Under the pieces are notes generated by a model. It worked only from the letters and a program-made list of their open reading frames with translations, had not been told where the DNA came from and did no database searches. 38,428 nucleotides of DNA from a virus: positions 1-38,428 of the IMG/VR virus record IMGVR_UViG_3300038454_000025. One strand, 5' to 3'. A program made the translations under genes and the position numbers. Every line of letters begins with the position of its first letter. Positions within the stretch are counted from its first letter, which is position 1. Positions 7,805 through 14,853 of this stretch are shown in pieces.

Positions 7805-8472
7805 GCGATCCTCCTGTAGGCGTCGACCATCGCAGCTATGGCTGGTGGGATGCCTCCGAAGTCCGCCGACGAGACGCCCCCAATCGCCCCGCGACTGACG
7901 GAAGCGTCGCCGTCCGACTCGGACACCACGTCCCCATCGACGCCCCTCCTGCGCCACAGGTGGGCCGCGAGCAGCGTGCACGCTTCGGCCACCTCGAAGG
8001 GCAAGAGCGGAGCGGTCTGGTCCGTGTCGTTCGGCAGCGCATATCCAGCGGTGTAGGTAACCGAGTAGGCCGAGCGCTCGCTCCCGGGCAGAGGCACCGG
8101 GATCGAGTCGATCGTCTGGACACCAGGCGCTGTCCACAGCCATCCGTCTTCGGCGAAGATGGACCACCCCTCTCCGCTCGAGGTGGTCTCGACCGTGTAG
8201 GATGAGGGGTCGACGATGTCTCCGTCCAGCGCCACCTCGGACACTGAGACGATCGGGCGCAGCGACGGAAGCAGGCGACAGGTCCCATGCCCAGGAAGAA
8301 TCTCGACGCGCGCAACCTGGCGACGGAACGAGCGCGAGCAGTACCGCTCGATCATCGCCGATGCGGCGAGGATGCGGCGCTCAAGCTTCGAGTCGCTCGC
8401 CGAGTCGGTGATGCCAAGGTCATCCTTGAGGTCGGAGAGGAGGCAGAGAGCGATGCGGTCGGTGAGAGCCAT
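7801..8472 (-). CDS. Head-tail adaptor (connector) protein
   Basis: This 223-residue protein begins with the helical pattern of gp6/gp15-type adaptors: LSDLKDDLGITDSASDSKLE then a helix ending IERYCSRSFRRQ. The middle is beta-rich, and a helix (PFEVAEACTLLAAHLWRRRG) follows. Such proteins form a ring under the portal. ATG 8472 lies 3 bp past the end of the large LamG/SGNH gene. It is unusual that this connector is separated from the capsid gene by four inserted genes. Confidence 0.85.
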   Translation of the reverse strand: MALTDRIALCLLSDLKDDLGITDSASDSKLERRILAASAMIERYCSRSFRRQVARVEILPGHGTCRLLPSLRPIVSVSEVALDGDIVDPSSYTVETTSSGEGWSIFAEDGWLWTAPGVQTIDSIPVPLPGSERSAYSVTYTAGYALPNDTDQTAPLLPFEVAEACTLLAAHLWRRRGVDGDVVSESDGDASVSRGAIGGVSSADFGGIPPAIAAMVDAYRRIA

Positions 8473-8475
8473 GGG

Positions 8476-11046
8476 TCACCCGTTTGAAACGCTGGCTTGG
8501 CTTGGCTTGAGCTGGCGCAAGCTGAGACGAAGTAGCTGACCGCCAGGTCCTACCATGTGATCCGAGGTCCTGGCCCCAACCGCGGCCACAGTCGAAGTCC
8601 CTGTCGCCGTTGCGACAGCTGCCCCTGCGCCCGCCGACACGCCAACAGCAAGCGCTGTCGAAGTCCCTGCGCTGGACCCGATGGCCGTGGCGGTTGAGGA
8701 GCCGACACCCACAGCTGTGCTCGTTCCGGCCGAAGACGCCACAGCAGCGGCCTCGGAACTCCCCACAGCCTCCGCGGTGCTCGACCCCGCCGACGCAGCC
8801 ACTGCAGCGGAGCCTGTGGTGTAGGCACCAACGGCAGAGGCCGTGGACGCACCGGAAGCAGACGCAACGGAGCTCGCGACAGAGGCCCCGAGCGCGGCCG
8901 CTGCGGAACTCCCGGAGCTGACAGCAACAGCACCTACAGAGGCCCTGCCCTCGGCTATGGCCGTGCTCGTGCCAGCCGATGCCCCAGCGGCTTCGGCTAT
9001 TGAGGCTCCAGCCGCGGCAGCTGCGCCAACGCCTGCGCTCGCAGCCACAGAAGCCGCGATTGATGCCCCCATTCCAGCCGCCGATGAGGTGCCTGCGCTC
9101 GACCCGACCGCGTCCGAGGTACCGCCTGACGCCACGCCTTGGGCCGAGCTCGACCCCGCGGCAACGCCTGTCGCTCCGATGACAGGGGCCACGACGTCGG
9201 CCCATGCCTGCATGATGTTGCGCTGGCCATCGGCGTTCGGGTGCGCGTCATCGACGACGGCGAAGTTTTCGCGGTTGAGCCAAAACCTCTCGTACAAGTC
9301 AGGACCAGCGCGCACCCCGAGCGTCGAGACGAGCCAGTCGACTCCGTTGTCGTTGAGGTACCGAGTCCCACACGTCTCGTAGTCGCCTCCTCCGTACGCC
9401 GCCGAACCGGTGTATGTGACGCGCGCAATGATTGGTATGCGCCCGGCCGCGACGATTGCGTTGAGCACGTATGTCATACGCGAACGCCACGATGTGATGC
9501 CGGCCGGCATCGACGCAGCGTCGTTCGTGCCGATGGCCACCAGCCAGTACTTGACGTCTGAGTGCATCGCCAGGAAGGCGTCGATATTTGATTCCCAGAA
9601 CTGCGCTCCTTGCCCAGTGGCTCCGCAGTTCACCTGCAATGGGAAGTGCCCGGGCCTATGCACCTGGCAGCGCGTCTGAAACGACGGCGTGTTCCCTCCT
9701 CCGAAGTAGGTGATGCGTTTTGACCAACCATCCGTGATGGAGTCCCCCAGCAGCGCGAACGTATCTGGCGTGCCGTTCGACGCGTCCCACACGTCGAGCT
9801 CGTCGAGCTGGGTTGCCGCGCAATCGTCCAGGATGAGCTTGACCCACGACTCACCGGTGAACGGCAACAGGTGCTCGCGAGTCACGACCCCGTTTCCGGT
9901 GACGGTGACGCGCGTCGTCCATGTGCCGTCAACGCCATTGGTGGAGTCATTCGACGTCTGGAGTCGGTACGCGGCGAAGGCGTTGGCGAGACACGAGCCC
10001 CCGGTAGCATCCGCGCTCAACCCGACCAACACCTGAGACGGGCCAGAGCCTACCTGTACCGCCACCCAACTTCCGGTCGTGCACGCCCAAGCCCCTGGGT
10101 CGTCGACGTAGTAGTACCCGCCATCGACCATTCGCCCTGGGACGCCCGATCCATACGCGGGCTTGCCGAGCGAAATGCGCGGCATCTGCGTTGACCAGTC
10201 GAGCCCGATCGCTGACCCCACTCCTGCAGCCACACCAGCGCCAGCGGCCGAACCGACGCTCTCGACACGGCTTGCACCGACACCGGCCACAGCGCTCGCT
10301 CCGGCCGCACTCCCGACCGCCTGCCCAGCGACGATGTAGGTCCCGACACCGACCGCATCCGATGTCCCTGTGCTCGTCGCGACTGATCCGGTCGGCCCGA
10401 GGTCTGGAGCCGACGTGTCGAGCGCGTGCGTGCCAGAGGTGGTGAGATCGTTGTTCGAGCTCGAGTTGTCGTTCAGGTAGTCCGACAACGTGACATCGGG
10501 CCGAAACCAGTCGCCCACCAGGCCCGACGTGCGCGCTGCCCCGACGTCATTGGAAAACTCTGCCTCCATCTCCGCGTTGGAGATCTCGGCGTTCCACAGG
10601 CGCACGCGCGAGAACGATCCGTTGAGGTAGCCAGACCCAGGGTACCCTCCGCCAATCGAGTACCTGACGGATGGGTCCGAGTAGCCGAACCCCAAGGTGT
10701 CGTCCACGCGCGTGAGAGATCCCCCGGCCTGACCGACCCAGGTGGAGACCGACAGATCCGATTTCACCCGGATCGCCACGAAGTACCATTCCCCAACCGT
10801 AAGCGCCCCGAGCGAGGCTCGCGACATCCACGTCAGTTTGCAGGTTGGGGTGACGCCATCGGTGTCGGTGCGAAGCGCGATGTACGGGTAGCCGTAGGTC
10901 GCCTCGATGGTGAACACCGGCGTTTCGTCGTTGAGGTCGGTGACGATCTTGATCCACCCGCACGACGTCCAACTCGCTCCAGCAGGTACAACCGTCTCGG
11001 TGTCGAGGCGATCTACGTCGGCATCGAGTCGGATCGCGTTCGCCAT
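8476..11046 (-). CDS. LamG-SGNH esterase with Ala/Ser/Gly repeats (fibre-like)
   Basis: This is an 856-residue multidomain protein. Residues 1-180 look like a LamG/concanavalin-type lectin fold (GWIKIVTDLND, GEWYFVAIRVKSDLSVSTWV, FSRVRLWNAEIS). Residues 219-280 are Ala/Gly/Ser/Val low complexity. Residues 300-425 are beta-rich and could bind carbohydrate. Residues 428-625 are an SGNH/GDSL hydrolase: GDS with nucleophile Ser436, Gly in GATGQG (475-480), GTND (506-509) and DDAH (599-602), giving the Ser-Asp-His set. Residues 625-826 are a second low-complexity run with recurring GTSTA and AVG motifs. The likely activity is de-esterification (for example deacetylation) of a surface polysaccharide. 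ATG 11046 lies 3 bp after the preceding stop. Its place among head genes leaves open whether it sits on the tail or on the capsid. Confidence 0.88.
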   Translation of the reverse strand: MANAIRLDADVDRLDTETVVPAGASWTSCGWIKIVTDLNDETPVFTIEATYGYPYIALRTDTDGVTPTCKLTWMSRASLGALTVGEWYFVAIRVKSDLSVSTWVGQAGGSLTRVDDTLGFGYSDPSVRYSIGGGYPGSGYLNGSFSRVRLWNAEISNAEMEAEFSNDVGAARTSGLVGDWFRPDVTLSDYLNDNSSSNNDLTTSGTHALDTSAPDLGPTGSVATSTGTSDAVGVGTYIVAGQAVGSAAGASAVAGVGASRVESVGSAAGAGVAAGVGSAIGLDWSTQMPRISLGKPAYGSGVPGRMVDGGYYYVDDPGAWACTTGSWVAVQVGSGPSQVLVGLSADATGGSCLANAFAAYRLQTSNDSTNGVDGTWTTRVTVTGNGVVTREHLLPFTGESWVKLILDDCAATQLDELDVWDASNGTPDTFALLGDSITDGWSKRITYFGGGNTPSFQTRCQVHRPGHFPLQVNCGATGQGAQFWESNIDAFLAMHSDVKYWLVAIGTNDAASMPAGITSWRSRMTYVLNAIVAAGRIPIIARVTYTGSAAYGGGDYETCGTRYLNDNGVDWLVSTLGVRAGPDLYERFWLNRENFAVVDDAHPNADGQRNIMQAWADVVAPVIGATGVAAGSSSAQGVASGGTSDAVGSSAGTSSAAGMGASIAASVAASAGVGAAAAAGASIAEAAGASAGTSTAIAEGRASVGAVAVSSGSSAAAALGASVASSVASASGASTASAVGAYTTGSAAVAASAGSSTAEAVGSSEAAAVASSAGTSTAVGVGSSTATAIGSSAGTSTALAVGVSAGAGAAVATATGTSTVAAVGARTSDHMVGPGGQLLRLSLRQLKPSQASVSNG

Positions 11047-11049
11047 GGC

Positions 11050-11259
11050 TCAGACTACCGCTTCCGCCCTCACGATCAGGTCGCGGGCGAAGAGCAGCCC
11101 GCGCAAGGCCGCCGACAGGTCGGGCCCGTGGACGTTCGCGGCGAAGAGATCATCGGCGATCTGCTTGATGGCGTTCCCGCTCGACTGAGACTTCTGAGGA
11201 AGGGACGCGACGTCGTCAAGGAACTGGAGCCAGTAGTCTGGGGGCGGAAGCGGCGCCAT
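11050..11259 (-). CDS. Small hypothetical protein
   Basis: A 69-residue protein in a tight chain: ATG 11259 is 2 bp after one stop, and its own TGA is 3 bp before the next ATG. It starts MAPLPPPDYW and is otherwise mainly helical, with alternating charges and Leu/Ala. It could be a small structural or chaperone partner of the LamG/SGNH protein encoded next. No family recognised. Confidence 0.62.
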   Translation of the reverse strand: MAPLPPPDYWLQFLDDVASLPQKSQSSGNAIKQIADDLFAANVHGPDLSAALRGLLFARDLIVRAEAVV

Positions 11260-11261
11260 TG

Positions 11262-11690
11262 TCAGTCCTCGGTGATCGCGCTCGCCGTGGTCAGCTGGGG
11301 CGTGATGCCGCTACCGCAGACGATGTTGGGCGTGACCGTTCCCGAGTAGAGGATCTTCCCGGCGCCCGTCGAGGCGGTCCCGATGCTCCAGTGAGTGGCG
11401 GTGCCGCTTCCCCCGGTACCGGCCGGGAAGGAGATGGTGGCCGCAGGGCTCACGCTGTTGCTGGTGACGGTCCACCCTCCCGACGTGCGCGCGACCGCCA
11501 CGCGCGCGTAGCTCGTGTAGGCGATCTCGTTCGTCGTCTGGTCTCCTGCCTCGCCCGGGTCTGCGGTGTGCAGCGCCGCATAGAGGTTGGTCAGCGGGCC
11601 TGTAGCCGCGTTGTCGGCGATGTTTGCGATCGCCGTTGCGTTGAAGATCAGCTTCAGAAAGTCGTTCTCGAACGTGTTGCCCTTGGACAT
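11262..11690 (-). CDS. Conserved phage virion-associated protein
   Basis: This 142-residue protein starts SKGNTFENDFLKLIFNATA and continues with LYAALHTADPGEAGDQTT. I recognise this as a widespread phage family, usually annotated as hypothetical or tail-fibre protein; its function is not established. The rest is a Ser/Thr/Gly-rich beta pattern ending in TPQLTTASAITED. The start is ATG 11690, 12 bp after the upstream stop. Its place next to a LamG/SGNH protein suggests a surface-exposed accessory of that protein (inference). Confidence 0.78.
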   Translation of the reverse strand: MSKGNTFENDFLKLIFNATAIANIADNAATGPLTNLYAALHTADPGEAGDQTTNEIAYTSYARVAVARTSGGWTVTSNSVSPAATISFPAGTGGSGTATHWSIGTASTGAGKILYSGTVTPNIVCGSGITPQLTTASAITED

Positions 11691-11702
11691 GTCTGTGGCT
11701 CC

Positions 11703-12041
11703 TTACCCGCGCCGTCTTCGGCTGGGCTGACTGGTGTTTGTTGGTGCGTCGCTTGGCATGTCGTCTTGTCGCCCGCCGATCGAAATCGGAGCTCGAGTCA
11801 CGGGGGCTACCATCGGGCCTGAAGGTGGCGCCATCACGAGATCCTTCGTCGGCTCTTCCTTGGGGTGCGAGTCGCCGTCGAGCCAAGCGGCGAATCCTGC
11901 CCTGACGAGGTACGCGGCCGAGGCTGGCGAGAATCCGGCGATCCAACCGGACAGAAACTCCTGACCGTTCGACGCACGGATCGGCTTGAGCAGCCTCACA
12001 GCCCTGTTCTCTCCGTTCCTGAGGATCTCGATGGCTTCCAT
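11703..12041 (-). CDS. Small protein after the capsid genes
   Basis: This 112-residue protein has a compact N-terminal half (AVRLLKPIRASNGQEFLSG, then an Ala-rich helix AAYLVRAGFAAWL). The Pro/Ser-rich C-terminal half ends in SRRRRG and is probably disordered. Small proteins with this first half are common beside phage capsid genes; their role is unknown to me. ATG 12041 is chosen over TTG 12050, which would add three residues. It is the first gene after the hairpin at 12059-12087, so its expression may be lower than that of the capsid genes. Confidence 0.65.
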   Translation of the reverse strand: MEAIEILRNGENRAVRLLKPIRASNGQEFLSGWIAGFSPASAAYLVRAGFAAWLDGDSHPKEEPTKDLVMAPPSGPMVAPVTRAPISIGGRQDDMPSDAPTNTSQPSRRRRG

Positions 12042-12048
12042 GGCCAAC

Positions 12049-12087
12049 AAAAGAACACGGCCCCCAGCCGATCACAAGCTGGGGGCC
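12049..12087 (-). terminator. Candidate partial terminator after capsid/decoration genes
   Basis: A perfect 10-bp GC-rich stem (12059-12068 with 12078-12087, 9-nt loop) lies 41 bp past the decoration gene. On the minus strand it is followed by GTGTTCTTTTGTTG, a broken T-run. On the plus strand the flank is not T-rich. This fits a leaky intrinsic terminator, or an RNA-stabilising hairpin, that lowers expression downstream of the capsid genes. Confidence 0.6.
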
Positions 12088-12127
12088 GCTTCCCGACGCG
12101 ATGACCAGTCGCATCCCCACACCTCAG

Positions 12128-12586
12128 TTACGCGGGGAGTCGGTCGGCTCCAGCCAAGATGACACCCGACCCGTAGACGAACGTGTCGGTGCCCGATGCC
12201 GACAGATCCAAGGTCACCTTGAAGCGCACGTACTGCTTGTACGCGGAGAGGTCGACGCCGAGCTCATAGGCGCCGGCCGCCGCGGTGAGGGCGCCTGTCG
12301 CAAGAGTGACGGCGCTCGCTAGGGTGGTGTCGCTTCCGAACGTCGTACCGTCATCCGAGTCGGCGATCTTCACGGTGGCCTTCAGCGTTGCGGCCGCGGT
12401 CAGCGTGGTGAGGTAGTTGATGACGAACAGACCGCTCAAAAAGCCGATCCCGCCGACGATCATCCTGTCGACGGCAGCAGAGGTCAGTTCGGTGTTGTCG
12501 CCCGTTCCTGCGGCAACGCCAGATTGCGCGGTGAGCCCGACCGCCTTCATCTGGCTGGCGGGGTCTCTGACGAGTTGGAATCCCAT
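12128..12586 (-). CDS. Candidate capsid decoration protein
   Basis: This 152-residue protein is encoded directly after the major capsid gene, where decoration or cement proteins are usual. It is rich in Ala, Thr, Gly and Val and looks beta-rich, with a jelly-roll-like alternation (ATLKATVKIADSDDGTTF, KQYVRFKVTLDLSASG). This resembles the small capsid-associated proteins found beside HK97-type capsids. A purine-rich AAAGAGAG precedes ATG 12586. There is no membrane segment. Function is inferred from position and character. Confidence 0.65.
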   Translation of the reverse strand: MGFQLVRDPASQMKAVGLTAQSGVAAGTGDNTELTSAAVDRMIVGGIGFLSGLFVINYLTTLTAAATLKATVKIADSDDGTTFGSDTTLASAVTLATGALTAAAGAYELGVDLSAYKQYVRFKVTLDLSASGTDTFVYGSGVILAGADRLPA

Positions 12587-12642
12587 TTTCGTGTCTCTCT
12601 TTCAGTCCTGATTTATGGGTTGATTGGTTCGGTGCCGAGCCC

Positions 12643-13959
12643 TTACGGAGCGCCCCAGCGGACCGCGACCACCACGAACGCGGACTGGTAGCGCAGCGCG
12701 AAATCCTCCTTCAGGATTGCGCGCACGACCGACTGGTCATTCGAGATTCCGCTCACGATCGTCCCGCTCCCGGTGGAGTCGTAGGTCGCGTTGGGGAAGA
12801 CCTCGAACTCGGTGGCCATCGACTCGCCGATGATGAACTGATCGAAGTCGCCGAAGATCAGGCGGGACTCATCGGAGGTTCCACCCAGGTTTTCAGGGAG
12901 CTGGTTCGTCACGACGAAGGGGCTTCCGGCGAGGTTGCCCGCGTCGAGCTGGCCCGAATAGATGCTGTTCCCATTCCCGTCGGTGATCCCGTAGAGGTAG
13001 GTCCAGGTCCGCGGGGACATGATCCATCCGAGTCGAGCCATCGGGATGTTGCCCGACATGAGCCGCCCCTTGGCCTTGGCCAGCTCGATCTTGACCTCTT
13101 GGAGGGTCGGAGCCTTGGGGGCGACTGCGGTCGCTGCGTACTGATTCGCCGTAGCAGTCAGCGACTCGATGCCGCGCGGGCTGAACTGACCTCCCTTTGA
13201 AAAGACGGCCGTGTAGTCCTCCTTCAGCGCCAGGACCTGCACCAGGTCGTTGCGGACGAACTCCTCGGCAGCGATCGACGCGTTGCGGATGAGGTCGTTC
13301 GAGATGGGCACGAGCGCCATCAGCTTCTTCTCGGCCAGAGCGATCCCGCCCAACGTCGGCTGGCTCGGGGTCACCGCCTGGTTCTCGCCCACCCAGTAGG
13401 CTTGCGCAGCCGAGGCCTGCGATGGGATCTGGAGCGCGGCGCCCATCGGGACGGTGCGAGCTCCGAGCCGTCTGACTGCGGTCTGGTTTCGCAACAGCTG
13501 GATGATCTCGGTGCTGTACTCGGTGGGAACCAGGGCCCCGCCATCGGCGAAGACGTTCTGACCGAGAGCTCGAACTCTGGCAAGCTCGCTGCTCACGCAC
13601 TCGAGCTCTGCGTTGTACCCCTGGGTCTTGAGAATGGCCTCGACCGGCATGCTGCGCATCTTGGCGAGCATCTGCGCCTTGATGACGCGAACCGCTCGGA
13701 TGCCCTTCGGCAGCTCGACCTCCTTCACATGGACGCTCCGACCTTCGGCGCGCTCGGTCGGCACTCCGTCCATGTGATTGGTGGCCGACTTCGAGGACTT
13801 GAGCGTCGCGACCTCGTCGCGCATGCCTTTGAGCTCGTCGCGCATTGGGCCCATCGCATCCGAGACGGCCTTGGCGATGACGGCCGCGGCTGACTCATTC
13901 CCTCCACCACCTCCTTCGCCATTCTCGGGGCTGAGGTGCTTCTTCATTTTTGGAATCAT
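12643..13959 (-). CDS. Major capsid protein, HK97 family
   Basis: This 438-residue protein has the two-part layout of HK97-type capsid precursors. The N-terminal region of about 130 residues (poly-Gly segment, then helix/coiled coil DAMGPMRDELKGMRDEVATL) should act as a delta scaffold and be removed by the protease encoded just upstream. The mature part starts near NVFADGGALVPTEYSTEIIQ, the usual HK97 opening, and continues through SNDLIRNASIAAEEFVRNDL. The ribosome-binding site is very good: AAGGAG, 5-6 nt before ATG 13959. The start forms an ATGA with the protease stop. Confidence 0.95.
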   Translation of the reverse strand: MIPKMKKHLSPENGEGGGGGNESAAAVIAKAVSDAMGPMRDELKGMRDEVATLKSSKSATNHMDGVPTERAEGRSVHVKEVELPKGIRAVRVIKAQMLAKMRSMPVEAILKTQGYNAELECVSSELARVRALGQNVFADGGALVPTEYSTEIIQLLRNQTAVRRLGARTVPMGAALQIPSQASAAQAYWVGENQAVTPSQPTLGGIALAEKKLMALVPISNDLIRNASIAAEEFVRNDLVQVLALKEDYTAVFSKGGQFSPRGIESLTATANQYAATAVAPKAPTLQEVKIELAKAKGRLMSGNIPMARLGWIMSPRTWTYLYGITDGNGNSIYSGQLDAGNLAGSPFVVTNQLPENLGGTSDESRLIFGDFDQFIIGESMATEFEVFPNATYDSTGSGTIVSGISNDQSVVRAILKEDFALRYQSAFVVVAVRWGAP

Positions 13960-14843
13960 TTGATCTCCTTTTTGCGCCTTGGGAACAACGTGTTTAAGGC
14001 GCCCTCAAGCGCCCGGCTCTGCTCATCCTGTTGCAGCTTGCCAGATCTGGCAACAGTACCGCTCATCAGCAACGATCTCATCTCTCCGAGGTGCGAGTTC
14101 GTTTCTCGGCTCGACTCGAGCAACGAGCGCATGAGGCTTACCAACTCCGTAAAGTCGGACTCATCTCTGTCTTGCTCGCTCTGCTCTGCCAGATCGTCTG
14201 CCGACTTGAGCCACATGGCCAACTCGGCGCTCCATGCCTTGGCCATCGGCGACGATTCGTCGTGTCGGCCCGCCCAGTCCCGTATCGCTCCGGCGAAGCC
14301 CTTGGAGTCCACCAGGGCGCCCGGGTTCGCGGGCACGGGCACCACGCTGATCTCGAGGAGCTCCTGCTTCACGAAGTGGTAGCCCAAAAACGATCCTGTC
14401 TCCGGGTCGCGACGCTCCTCCCACTGGATCGGCAGGAAGCCGACGCTGACCGTGTTCAGGAAGCCAGCCCTCACCATCTCGCCCACCTGCGCACCGAACG
14501 CATTCATCTCGGGCGGGGTCCACTCGATATCCTTGCACCTGAGGTCGCTCGAACCCTTCTCGAGCCTCCCCACCTTGCCGACTGGAGCCGTGTCGTAAGA
14601 GTGGGCCCAGAGCATCACTGGGTTCGCCTCGTAGTTTCCTGTCTCCCATCCCAGCTGATTGATGGTGTCCCCGTATCTATCCGGTTGCGACGTGCTGGCG
14701 ACGATTGAGAGCGAGCTCGACCCATCGCTCGCAGCCTCGCGTTGGATCGGAATGAACCGCGTGAGCGCTGCGATGCGCCCATCCTTCTGGAGCGATCTCC
14801 ACTCCGGCGCGCTTACGATTGGAGCTCGGTTTTTCGTCTTCAT
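13956..14843 (-). CDS. Prohead maturation protease, HK97 (S78/U35) family
   Basis: From ATG 14843 this is 295 residues. The open frame extends to 15188, but that part lies antiphase under the portal gene and I reject it. Family hallmarks are visible: NPVMLWAHSYDTAPVGK with conserved His81, TVSVGF with Ser133, and ELLEISVVPVPANPGAL. The enzyme should cleave the N-terminal scaffold of the capsid protein and itself during maturation. ATG 14843 is 10 bp after the portal stop (TAG 14854-14856). The C-terminal 100 residues are helical and charged, possibly a scaffold-interaction region. Confidence 0.92.
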   Translation of the reverse strand: MKTKNRAPIVSAPEWRSLQKDGRIAALTRFIPIQREAASDGSSSLSIVASTSQPDRYGDTINQLGWETGNYEANPVMLWAHSYDTAPVGKVGRLEKGSSDLRCKDIEWTPPEMNAFGAQVGEMVRAGFLNTVSVGFLPIQWEERRDPETGSFLGYHFVKQELLEISVVPVPANPGALVDSKGFAGAIRDWAGRHDESSPMAKAWSAELAMWLKSADDLAEQSEQDRDESDFTELVSLMRSLLESSRETNSHLGEMRSLLMSGTVARSGKLQQDEQSRALEGALNTLFPRRKKEIK

Positions 14844-14853
14844 GCCGATGAAG

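Noticed and set aside
8550-9182. Several frames antisense to the Ala/Ser/Gly repeat
   Set aside because: Low-complexity mirror images of the repeat (Pro/Gln/Arg-rich), not genes.
10426-11349. 307-residue plus-strand frame
   Set aside because: Runs against the LamG-like region and two small genes; GC-driven open frame.
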